Of a stretch of 64,000 nucleotides of DNA, positions 18,014 to 25,420 are shown piece by piece (position 1 is the stretch's first letter; each line of letters opens with the position of its first letter). Location: the NCBI GenBank assembly GCA_023407175.1, contig JAEYMU010000053.1, positions 865,067 to 929,066 of the forward strand, written 5' to 3'. The notes below the pieces were generated by a model. The model did no database searches and was not told the DNA's origin. It worked only from the letters and a program-made list of their open reading frames with translations. The translations under genes and the position numbers were made by a program. The stretch comes from Bacillota bacterium (lineage in GTDB: Bacteria; Bacillota_A; Clostridia; Lachnospirales; Lachnospiraceae).

Positions 18014-20152
18014 TCAGAGCAGAAAATCCAGAAGTGATTCATATCTGTCCGCATCCTTGTTATATTCCTCGACAGTTACCTGTTTACCGTCACGCCAGTA
18101 CTCCGTGACATAGTCCGCATTCAAAATCGTGTCCTTGTTATACGGCTTGCCGTTTTTATCATAAAACAAATCCGCGCTTTTAACTAAATCACTTTCTTCA
18201 TGGTTCCCGGCTGCCTGGCCAATAGATTTATAAGAGACGACTGCCTTCGCTTCGCCGTTCTGATATTCATAAATATCACAGCCGCTCGCGCTTCCCATGA
18301 AACCGCCGGCATAATTGTCATCGCCAATGAGGATTTTTGAGGTTTTCGTATCTTTAAAAAAGCATACGATGTCGCCGCCCGCAGTACCGCCGCATTCATA
18401 TCCGCTCACCAGTTCGTTCAGTGAGCCATTTTTGACTGAATAAAGCCCGCTGTAAGATAACATGGCGGGGCTGATTAGGGAGCCTGCGTAAAAATACAGC
18501 ACCGGATTTCCGTTTCCGTCTATGTCGTACAGCTTAAATTCCTTGTAGCAGGCATTCATATCGTCCGCGACTGATATCGGCATGGTTTCATCACCGGAAT
18601 CAGGAATGTTTATACTGCCGGATTTCTGATACTGGTTATATGGCTTTATTCTGGGTGTGATTTCATTTTGCAGAAGCACACGGGATAAGTCTGTCTCCTG
18701 GTCCTCGCCGGCTTCTATGATATAGTCCTTGGATTCAGAACCGTAAATTCTTGCTACGCAGCAATTTTCCGAGTGATACACGCTGTTATACTCGCCGGTA
18801 GGGATATAGTCGTAAACCGGTGCCACCATTTCCGTGCCGTTTTCATCCAAAAGTCCATATTTGCCGCCGGCTTCAATAATGTAGCAGCTGCCGATTTCTT
18901 CGATGCTATCATACGGATTATCATTAATAATTTTTCCGTCCGCGTCAGCCAGTACAAACTCGCCATCCTGATTCAGCGCAAGCGTCCCATTGTCAAACAG
19001 CTCCGCATAATCATAGTTTAAAGGGACAACGATATTGCCCGTTTTATCTATAACACCGTATTTATTGCCGTTTCCAACCACAGCACGCCCGTTTTTGAAA
19101 AGGGAAAGCCAATCGTTGACCGGCGAAACGACCTCAGAGAAATCGGACATATCCAAAAAACCGTATTTGTCGTTTATGCTAACCTCTATCATTGCGTCAC
19201 CGTATTCGCTGTCGTAATATATTATGCTGTCATATTTATCCGCCACCTCTATATTTCCTTGGAAATCTATGATTTCAGGCTGATCATCAAGATAAACAAC
19301 GGCCGAATTCTTTCCCGGCAGCATGGTTATGCTGTCATACACCGGTTTGAAAATCAGATTGCCAACTTTATCAAAGCAGCCGTATTTGCCACCCGACTCA
19401 GCAATGATAAACCCGCTGTCAAAGCTTATATCATCATAATCCGCCGGAACAAGCTCCGTGCCATTTCTATCTATAACCCCAAGTTTTAAGCCTACACGAA
19501 CTTTCGCTAATCCGTCCTGAAAATAGCCGGCGTCATCATATCTGGCTTTGATCACTACTTTGCCCGCTTCATCGATATAACCGTATTTTCCGCCATCGGA
19601 AAAGTACGCTAACCCCTCCTGAAAAGAACTCACGCTGTCACAGTTCAGGAGGAACGCCACGTTTCCGTTCTTATCGATAAACCCGTACCTGTCGCCTGCT
19701 GCAAAATAAGCCAGGCCCTCGGAAAAGGGGCTCGCTTTATCATAGGTGAGCTGGATGACCGTATTGCCCTTATCGTCAATAAACCCGTATTTTCCGTCGA
19801 GGCGGACGCAGGCCAGACCTTCACTGAACGGATACGCATAATCGTATAGGTATGGCGTTATCTCATTTCCCTTATCATCCATGAAGCCATATTTCCTGCC
19901 GTCATAAATGCAAAATTTACCCTCGGAATTTACGGCGTAATCTATTTGATCGATTGAGGCCGGCGTTAAAATCTGGGGGTACTGGAGCTTTAAGGGCGCT
20001 TCCAATGGCTGCGCCTGGGTCGTAACGGATGGCTGCGTTTCATACAGAGCCTGGCTTGCACTGCCTGGTAAGTCGGCGGCGCTTTTACTTTTATCATTAC
20101 TACAGCCAGTCATCAAAATTGATACAAGAATTAAAAACAAAAATTTACGCAC
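18014..20152 (-). CDS. WG-repeat lipoprotein
   Basis: The 712-residue protein starts with GTG (GGAG seven bases upstream) and has a lipoprotein signal ending in LMTGC near residue 17. Residues 70-460 hold about eleven WG-type repeats, each with a core like KYGFIDDKGN followed by Y-D and F-EGLA segments; several copies are degenerate. The last 200 residues are a separate domain (YKEFKLYDIDGNGNPVLYFY and following). WG repeats are common in Firmicute and Bacteroidetes surface proteins, with no agreed role. C/G-rich codons differ a little from the neighbours. It is probably anchored outside the membrane. Confidence 0.88.
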   Translation of the reverse strand: MRKFLFLILVSILMTGCSNDKSKSAADLPGSASQALYETQPSVTTQAQPLEAPLKLQYPQILTPASIDQIDYAVNSEGKFCIYDGRKYGFMDDKGNEITPYLYDYAYPFSEGLACVRLDGKYGFIDDKGNTVIQLTYDKASPFSEGLAYFAAGDRYGFIDKNGNVAFLLNCDSVSSFQEGLAYFSDGGKYGYIDEAGKVVIKARYDDAGYFQDGLAKVRVGLKLGVIDRNGTELVPADYDDISFDSGFIIAESGGKYGCFDKVGNLIFKPVYDSITMLPGKNSAVVYLDDQPEIIDFQGNIEVADKYDSIIYYDSEYGDAMIEVSINDKYGFLDMSDFSEVVSPVNDWLSLFKNGRAVVGNGNKYGVIDKTGNIVVPLNYDYAELFDNGTLALNQDGEFVLADADGKIINDNPYDSIEEIGSCYIIEAGGKYGLLDENGTEMVAPVYDYIPTGEYNSVYHSENCCVARIYGSESKDYIIEAGEDQETDLSRVLLQNEITPRIKPYNQYQKSGSINIPDSGDETMPISVADDMNACYKEFKLYDIDGNGNPVLYFYAGSLISPAMLSYSGLYSVKNGSLNELVSGYECGGTAGGDIVCFFKDTKTSKILIGDDNYAGGFMGSASGCDIYEYQNGEAKAVVSYKSIGQAAGNHEESDLVKSADLFYDKNGKPYNKDTILNADYVTEYWRDGKQVTVEEYNKDADRYESLLDFLL

Positions 20153-20186
20153 GAATTTTCTCCAACCTCCTTGTCCTTAATAAAAA

Positions 20187-20215
20187 ACCGCCATACAACT
20201 TTCGTCGTATAGCGG
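20187..20215 (-). terminator. terminator of the rpsF-ssb-rpsR operon
   Basis: On the minus strand, after the rpsR stop, a stem CCGC-TATAC-GAC / GTTGTATGGCGG is followed by six T residues. Confidence 0.8.
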
Positions 20216-20230
20216 CTCCCGTCATTTTAA

Positions 20231-20506
20231 TTAGTCCGTTGTGTAAGGCATTAAAGCGATGTGTCTTGCGCGCTTTACAGCTACTGTCAAAGATCTCTGA
20301 TGCTTTGCACAGTTTCCGGTAATTCTTCTGGGAAGAATCTTACCTCTCTCAGATACATATCTCTTTAACTTGTTGACATCCTTATAATCAATTCCTGTGT
20401 GATTCTTGTCAGCACAGAATACGCAAACCTTTTTTCTTCTGCGTCCGAGGGTTTTTCTCTTCATCGGAGCATCGCCCTTATCATCATTATTTCTCTTGAA
20501 TGGCAT
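20231..20506 (-). CDS. rpsR: 30S ribosomal protein S18
   Basis: A 91-residue protein with the S18 signature ([32 protein letters not shown]). It binds S6 on the platform of the 30S subunit. An N-terminal zinc-type Cys pair (VCVFCADK) is present, as in the zinc-containing S18 of clostridia. Last gene of the classical rpsF-ssb-rpsR operon; TAAGGAGG precedes the ATG. Confidence 0.97.
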   Translation of the reverse strand: MPFKRNNDDKGDAPMKRKTLGRRRKKVCVFCADKNHTGIDYKDVNKLKRYVSERGKILPRRITGNCAKHQRSLTVAVKRARHIALMPYTTD

Positions 20507-20641
20507 GTTATGACCTCCTTATCCGAATTTTCGCCAAGGGAAACAGCCTGCTGCTTCCTCTTGTGTCGATACAGGAATTACTTCCGTATCCTTTCGATGA
20601 ACCGTTCTCCGGTCCCTCTGTTATATTTGAGCTGAATAATT

Positions 20642-21091
20642 CTAGTTGAATGGTAATTCTTCGTCAATACCGTCCGGGATGTTCATAAATCCATCCCCCA
20701 TTGCTGAACTGGGCTCGGGCTTAAACTCTCTGTGAAATCCGCCCTGTGAGCCTGATTCACCGCTTGCACCCTTACTTTCGCCAAATTCAATATCATCCGC
20801 TACCACGTCGGTCGTATAAACCTTAACCCCATCCTTGTTGGTGTAGCTTCCGGTCTGAATTCTACCACTTAGAACCATCTTCATACCCTGCTTGAAATAC
20901 CGCTCTACAAACTCTGCCTGCTTGCCGAAGGCAACGCAGCCAATAAAATCCGCTTCCTGTGTATCTCCCTGCCTCTTAAACCGGCGGTCTACCGCCAGGG
21001 TAAATCTTGCAATGGCCGTAGAATTCTCTCCCTGTGAATATCTCACCTCGGGATCTCTGGTCAAACGTCCTATTAATATAGCTTTATTCAT
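20642..21091 (-). CDS. ssb: single-stranded DNA-binding protein
   Basis: A 149-residue SSB. The OB fold occupies residues 1-105 (MNKAILIGRLTRDPEVRYS, then FRINLAVDR-type strand FTLAVDRRFK, and the VVADDIEF end). A Gly/Ser-rich linker leads to the acidic tail EELPFN, a slight variant of DDDIPF, which recruits replication and repair proteins. It lies between rpsF and rpsR. AGGGAGG lies upstream of the ATG. Confidence 0.97.
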   Translation of the reverse strand: MNKAILIGRLTRDPEVRYSQGENSTAIARFTLAVDRRFKRQGDTQEADFIGCVAFGKQAEFVERYFKQGMKMVLSGRIQTGSYTNKDGVKVYTTDVVADDIEFGESKGASGESGSQGGFHREFKPEPSSAMGDGFMNIPDGIDEELPFN

Positions 21092-21119
21092 AAGTTAAAT
21101 ACCTCCCTTTCGTTCGCCT

Positions 21120-21196
21120 TAGCGTAGTCTGAAAAATCAAGATTTTTCAAACAGCAAATTTGTGCTGCCGCCCAAATTCGCGGGTTCGCGGCAGAA
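21120..21196 (-). other. two hairpins in the rpsF-ssb spacer
   Basis: In the 150-base spacer, CTGCCGC and GCGGCAG (around 21162-21195) form one stem, and TTTGAAAAATC / GATTTTTCAGA (around 21127-21155) form another. They could attenuate transcription or set the ratio of S6 to SSB. Confidence 0.4.
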
Positions 21197-21243
21197 TGGA
21201 GATTCGTATTAAAACAAGGGATTATGCATCCGTCCTGTCGTCA

Positions 21244-21531
21244 TTAAGCATCTTTTCTGATGCACAAATATCTGATTACATTATCCATGATACGAACTCT
21301 TTGTTCGATTTCGCCTGGAACTTTTGAATCAGCTTCAAATTGGATGAAATAGTAATAGCCTTCTTTCATTTTCTGAATTTCATAGGCTAATCTTTTCCTT
21401 CCCCAGTCATCAACATTAGTAACATTACCGCCAAATCTGGCGATCAATTCTTTTGCTGCTTCTAATGTAGTTAATCTGGCTTCATCCTCAATTTTTGCGT
21501 TTACAACTAAGGCTAATTCATATTGATTCAT
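21244..21531 (-). CDS. rpsF: 30S ribosomal protein S6
   Basis: A 95-residue S6 protein (NQYELALVVNAKIEDEAR at the start, DDWGRKRLAYEIQKMKEGYYYF in the middle, and RVRIMDNVIRYLCIR at the end). It pairs with S18 in the 30S subunit. GAAGGAGG lies upstream of the ATG. First gene of the operon. Confidence 0.97.
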   Translation of the reverse strand: MNQYELALVVNAKIEDEARLTTLEAAKELIARFGGNVTNVDDWGRKRLAYEIQKMKEGYYYFIQFEADSKVPGEIEQRVRIMDNVIRYLCIRKDA

Positions 21532-21648
21532 AGTTGTTTAGCACCTCCTTCTGGTCTCTGGCCCTTTTCTAATGCTATTTGACTGACGAAGAATCAAAAT
21601 CACATTTAAAGAGCAAGGAAATTGTAGTGTAGCATATCACAATTAACT

Positions 21649-21677
21649 ATGATACCATAGGAATGCAAATATTACAA
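21649..21677 (-). promoter_or_regulatory. promoter of rpsF operon
   Basis: Minus strand TTGTAA (21672-21677), 17-bp spacer, TATCAT (21649-21654), giving a leader of about 110 bases. No clear S6:S18 autoregulatory motif was recognised in it. Confidence 0.6.
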
Positions 21678-21717
21678 CTTGTTTTTTATTTTATTTCCAA
21701 ATATGTATATCCCTATC

Positions 21718-22239
21718 CTAATCGTACAGGCTGCTGTAATCAGATAGCCTTTTCTTTAGCAGAGACAGGATATCCTCCGGTTCCATATCCTTTGCAAGAT
21801 AGGTCGGAATTGCAAAAGGAGGAAGATTTAAGTTAATATTTCTTTTGGCAATTCCCCGCTTTACCATATTGAGCTTTAACAGGAAGCTGTCAATATTTTT
21901 CGGTATGATTGCGATTGCCTTTCTATTATACAGGGTAATAATTACAAAATCCTTGATGTCATCAAAGGAAACAAAGCCTGCTCCGCTTATGGAGGAATTG
22001 TCGATAATTCCCTCATGGGTAATTGTCAGAAGCCGTTTCACCTTCCTTGCATCAGCAACCGCTATAATAAAGACGATTAACAGCACCGGGACAGCCAGCG
22101 CTCCGGGCAGTAAAAAGCTTATCCTGTCCTTATAAAATCCATATATCATGATTGCAAATGCAGCAATCAGCAAAAACAACGTGCCAAGTACCATCACAAA
22201 TGCTTTATAATTTATTTTCTCAATTATGATCTCCTCCAC
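21718..22239 (-). CDS. membrane protein, STM3941-like
   Basis: A 173-residue protein with two membrane helices (about 13-34 and 41-64) followed by a soluble beta-rich domain like a bacterial PH domain (LLTITHEGIIDNSS...GFVSFDDIKDFVII...NRKAIAIIPKN). The pattern matches the STM3941 family, which has no known function. It is transcribed away from the PadR operon and has its own promoter region. The C-terminal 30 residues are charged. Confidence 0.7.
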   Translation of the reverse strand: MEEIIIEKINYKAFVMVLGTLFLLIAAFAIMIYGFYKDRISFLLPGALAVPVLLIVFIIAVADARKVKRLLTITHEGIIDNSSISGAGFVSFDDIKDFVIITLYNRKAIAIIPKNIDSFLLKLNMVKRGIAKRNINLNLPPFAIPTYLAKDMEPEDILSLLKKRLSDYSSLYD

Positions 22240-22334
22240 AAAGAGACCTCCTTTTACTATGCTTCAGATTATATCAATTTTATCTGTTTTGGGTTTTATT
22301 TGCAATATTATTTTATAATTTTTTCAAAAAGTAC

Positions 22335-22378
22335 TTTACCTGTCGTAGTAGTTATGCTATACTACAATTACTACGACA
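22335..22378 (+). promoter_or_regulatory. promoter and PadR-type operator
   Basis: TGTCGTAGTA (22341-22350) and its exact reverse complement (22369-22378) flank an A/T-rich 18-bp centre. TTTACC (22335-22340) and TATACT (22358-22363), 17 bp apart, are the likely -35 and -10, so the dyad covers the promoter of the padR pair. Confidence 0.8.
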
Positions 22379-22461
22379 GATGAAGTAGCCATCAAATGGT
22401 ATGCGCGCCCATCTGCAGCTGCCCCTCTGTCCGTAACAATGGATAGCAAGGAGGAACCAGT

Positions 22462-22794
22462 ATGATCAGCAGTGATGTTATCAGAGGCTACAATGATACA
22501 ATCATCCTGTACCTTCTTCTGGAGGGTGAATCCTATGGATATGAAATATCAAAAAACATCAAGGAGCTGTCCGAAGAAAAGTATATTATGAAGGAAACTA
22601 CCCTCTATTCCGCATTTAACCGGCTTGAGAGCAATGGATACATCGAAGCCTTTTACGGCGACGAAAGCTTTGGCAAACGGCGCACCTATTACAGAATTAC
22701 CCCAAGGGGTCTTGCGTATTACAAAGAAAAATGCGAAGAGTGGGAATTGACCAAGGATGTTATCAATCGATTTATTAAGGAGTGGAAGGAATAA
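22462..22794 (+). CDS. PadR family transcriptional regulator
   Basis: A 110-residue PadR regulator with a winged helix (YNDTIILYLLLEGESYGYEI, then ETTLYSAFNRLESNGYIEAF and GKRRTYYRITPRGLAYY) and a short C-terminal helix of subgroup 2. AAGGAGG lies upstream of the ATG. A perfect 10-bp dyad covers its promoter, so it is most likely autorepressed. It is coupled to the DUF1700-like gene by a one-base TAATG overlap, the usual arrangement of these pairs. The effector is unknown; such pairs often respond to envelope stress or antimicrobial compounds. Confidence 0.93.
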   Translation: MISSDVIRGYNDTIILYLLLEGESYGYEISKNIKELSEEKYIMKETTLYSAFNRLESNGYIEAFYGDESFGKRRTYYRITPRGLAYYKEKCEEWELTKDVINRFIKEWKE

Positions 22795-23771
22795 TGGAAA
22801 CGATAAAAAATTATCTGGATAATATGTTTGCCAGCTTGCCTAAGACAGCAAGAATAGCAGATATAAAGAATGAGCTTCTCGCGAACATGGAGGAGAAGTA
22901 CAATGAATTAAAGAAACTGGGGAAATCGGAAAATGAAGCCATCGGCATAGTCATCTCCGAATTTGGCAATATTGATGAATTAATCAATGAGCTGGGACTT
23001 CGCGGTGAGAACTCCGCCGTCAATGCAAAGCCCGTTGTTAACCGTGAAGAGGTAGAAGCCTACCTGTCGGCAAAAAATAAAATAGGCAGGCAGGTCGGTA
23101 TCGGTGTCTTTCTGTGCATTCTCGCCCCTGCCCTGCTGATCCTTCTGACGGTTTTATCTGACCGTATATTCGGCTTCACCGAGTCTGCGATCGATGTGGG
23201 AGGTATGCTGGGTGTGATTGTATTACTGGTTATGATAGCAATAGCGGTTGGCATCTTCATTTATTCCGGTATGGGCTTTGAGCGTTATAAATATATGGAG
23301 GAGGGAGTAACACTTTCCGGCAGTCTGGAAGCAGAGCTTAGGCAGCGCTATGACCGGTTTCTTCCAAGCTTTTATCTTCGCCTCATCATAGGTGTATGCC
23401 TGATTATACTGTCTCCCATCACTATTTTTGTTACTTATCTGATCAATGATACCATGAATGAGCTCAGTGTTGTCTTCCTCCTGCTGATTGTGGCGTTTGC
23501 CGTTCTTTTGTTCATCAGCTCCGGGACAATAAAGGAAAGCTTTGAGCGTCTTTTACAAATCGGTGATTATACGGTTAAAAAAAAGGAAAATGACAGAGTA
23601 ATCGGTGCAGTTGCCTCCATTGTCTGGCCTCTTGCCGTAATCATTTTCCTGGTCAGCGGACTTGTTTATGACCAATGGCGCATCTGCTGGATCATATTCC
23701 CGATTACCGGAATTTTGTTTGGAATGTTCAGTGCTGCCTACTATAATATCAAGGGTAATCATGAGGCATAA
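22794..23771 (+). CDS. permease-prefix / DUF1700-like membrane protein
   Basis: A 325-residue protein starting at 22794, overlapping the PadR stop; GGAAGGA is the ribosome site. The first 75 residues are the conserved permease-prefix domain (LPKTARIADIKNELLANMEEKY...EAIGIVISEFGNIDELINELG). Two membrane helices follow (about 105-160), then a cytoplasmic segment and two to four more helices (about 200-250 and 275-320). PadR partners of this type are thought to sit in the membrane and modulate the regulator or the envelope; the role here is inferred only from the pairing. Confidence 0.82.
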   Translation: METIKNYLDNMFASLPKTARIADIKNELLANMEEKYNELKKLGKSENEAIGIVISEFGNIDELINELGLRGENSAVNAKPVVNREEVEAYLSAKNKIGRQVGIGVFLCILAPALLILLTVLSDRIFGFTESAIDVGGMLGVIVLLVMIAIAVGIFIYSGMGFERYKYMEEGVTLSGSLEAELRQRYDRFLPSFYLRLIIGVCLIILSPITIFVTYLINDTMNELSVVFLLLIVAFAVLLFISSGTIKESFERLLQIGDYTVKKKENDRVIGAVASIVWPLAVIIFLVSGLVYDQWRICWIIFPITGILFGMFSAAYYNIKGNHEA

Positions 23772-23779
23772 ATTTTACC

Positions 23780-23837
23780 GGCAATATTCAAAGGAGATGA
23801 TGCAGCGTAAGCTGCTCAAAGCTCTTTGAATATTGCC
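23780..23837. terminator. bidirectional terminator
   Basis: Perfect 14-bp stem GGCAATATTCAAAG / CTTTGAATATTGCC, with a second small hairpin (GCAGC/GCTGC) in the loop, between the convergent stops at 23771 and 23845. Confidence 0.85.
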
Positions 23838-23844
23838 TTTTCAA

Positions 23845-24387
23845 TTATTTCTGCTGATCGGCAAACTTATTCCCGTAATTATCGATACAATGCCTGATAA
23901 TTGACCGGGCTTCTTCTGGTCCTCCGAATTCATTTACCACTGTCTGCTTATTCTCCAGCTCCTTATATACACTGAAAAAATGTCTCATTTCATCAAATAC
24001 ATGCGGGGGCAGCTCACTGATATTTCCATACCTGTTATAGGTCGGATCGTTAAAGGGAATGGCTATGATCTTCTCATCACCCATTCCATTGTCAATCATT
24101 TTCATAACGCCAATCGGATAGCACCTGACTAAGGACAGAGGTTCAATCGGCTCGGAGCACAATACCATAACATCCAAAGGATCTTTATCGTCTCCGTAGG
24201 TTCTTGGTATGAAGCCGTAATTCGCCGGATAATGGGTTGAAGTATAGAGGATTCGGTCAAGAATAATGTAGCCCGTTTCCTTATCCAATTCATACTTTTT
24301 CTTGCTGCCCTTAGATATTTCAACCACCGCAACAAAATCATCTTCATTAATTCTGCTCGGATTAATGTCATGCCATATATTGCCCAT
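23845..24387 (-). CDS. ppa: inorganic pyrophosphatase, family I
   Basis: A 180-residue soluble family I pyrophosphatase. It carries the signature Asp cluster in DDKDPLDVM (near residue 67), the YPANYGFIPRTYGDD lead-in and KIIAIPFNDP. It hydrolyses PPi to phosphate with magnesium and so drives biosynthesis. Family I is less frequent in clostridia than family II or membrane forms, but it occurs in Lachnospiraceae. It is monocistronic, with a terminator at its end. Confidence 0.95.
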   Translation of the reverse strand: MGNIWHDINPSRINEDDFVAVVEISKGSKKKYELDKETGYIILDRILYTSTHYPANYGFIPRTYGDDKDPLDVMVLCSEPIEPLSLVRCYPIGVMKMIDNGMGDEKIIAIPFNDPTYNRYGNISELPPHVFDEMRHFFSVYKELENKQTVVNEFGGPEEARSIIRHCIDNYGNKFADQQK

Positions 24388-24625
24388 TCGTTCTCTCCTT
24401 TTCTGAAACCAACCATTTTTTGTATTTTGATTATAGCATCCTGCCCCCAGGAATTACAATTCTTTTTATCGGCTTCACCAATTCCCGGTAATATCCAAGA
24501 ATTCATCAAAACGTCACAGCACCCTCACAAAGGGGCGTTAACATCAAATATAGAATGACGATATACCATATGGAATTCCAAAAAATATATAGTATGTCAG
24601 CAATCATACATAAGGAGGTCAAGAA

Positions 24626-25312
24626 ATGAGTTCAATCAATTCAATTTATGCTCAAGGTATAAGCAGCCTCTACGAGTCATCGAGTTTATATAAAACTTCT
24701 TCCTCGTCAGGCACTTCCTCAACCAGTAACACTAACTCTAATTACGGAACAGATACTCTTTCCCTAAGCAGTGACGGCCTAACTCTTTTGCAGCAGCTGC
24801 TATCGGCAAAGGAAACTTCCTCCGAGGATAGCTCCTCTGACCAGTCTTCTGACAGTGAGGACTTCATGACCCAGTTAAAGGACCTGGCATCCTCGGATCA
24901 GCTTTCGGAGGATGCAAAAACAGCGCTTAATGATATTATCAGCGAGATAGAAGAAAAGCTGTCCTCCCAATCAGATAACTCGCAAACGGGGGCCGCAAGT
25001 GAGTCCCAGCCGATGATGCCCCCTCCGCCTCCGAGGGATGGGGAAGTTCCTCCGCCTCCGCCCCAGGGAGAATTGCCTCCCATGCCTCCACAGGCTTCTA
25101 ATACAGCTTCCTCCGATTCTGCCGCCTCAGACTCTGATACTTTGGAGGATTCCTCTGCATCAGTAACCTCTGCTGACAAGGCTGCTGATGCTACAGAAGA
25201 AGATGAGGAAGCGGATTACTCCCTTAACCTGGAGTCTCTCGTAGCCTCGGGCCTAATCACACAGGCACAGTCCGACTTTATCCAAAACACCTTTGCTTCA
25301 CTCAATGCCTGA
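24626..25312 (+). CDS. Ser/Pro-rich protein of unknown function
   Basis: A 228-residue protein with AAGGAGG nine bases before the ATG, so it is surely expressed. The first 40 residues are Ser/Thr/Asn-rich without a signal peptide. Residues 50-120 are helical (LTLLQQLLSAKE, EDFMTQLKDLASSDQLS). A proline stretch follows (PMMPPPPP..., about residue 130-155), then an acidic Ser/Asp stretch, and a C-terminal helix (LESLVASGLITQAQSDFIQ). The composition recalls surface- or flagellum-associated filament proteins, but no family is recognised. It lies between pyrophosphatase and a chemoreceptor and is followed by a strong terminator. Confidence 0.7.
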   Translation: MSSINSIYAQGISSLYESSSLYKTSSSSGTSSTSNTNSNYGTDTLSLSSDGLTLLQQLLSAKETSSEDSSSDQSSDSEDFMTQLKDLASSDQLSEDAKTALNDIISEIEEKLSSQSDNSQTGAASESQPMMPPPPPRDGEVPPPPPQGELPPMPPQASNTASSDSAASDSDTLEDSSASVTSADKAADATEEDEEADYSLNLESLVASGLITQAQSDFIQNTFASLNA

Positions 25313-25370
25313 CTGGCCCGGTTAACCTTTGGCCGGAGGTTATTCCGGCTTTCCATTGTCCTATAAGACA

Positions 25371-25403
25371 AACCGGCGCAGACAAAGCTCTTCTGCGCCG
25401 GTT
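25371..25403. terminator. strong bidirectional terminator
   Basis: Perfect 12-bp stem AACCGGCGCAGA / TCTGCGCCGGTT with a nine-base loop, followed by T residues, between the convergent stops at 25312 and 25421. Confidence 0.9.
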
Positions 25404-25420
25404 ATTTTTAATCTGATCTA

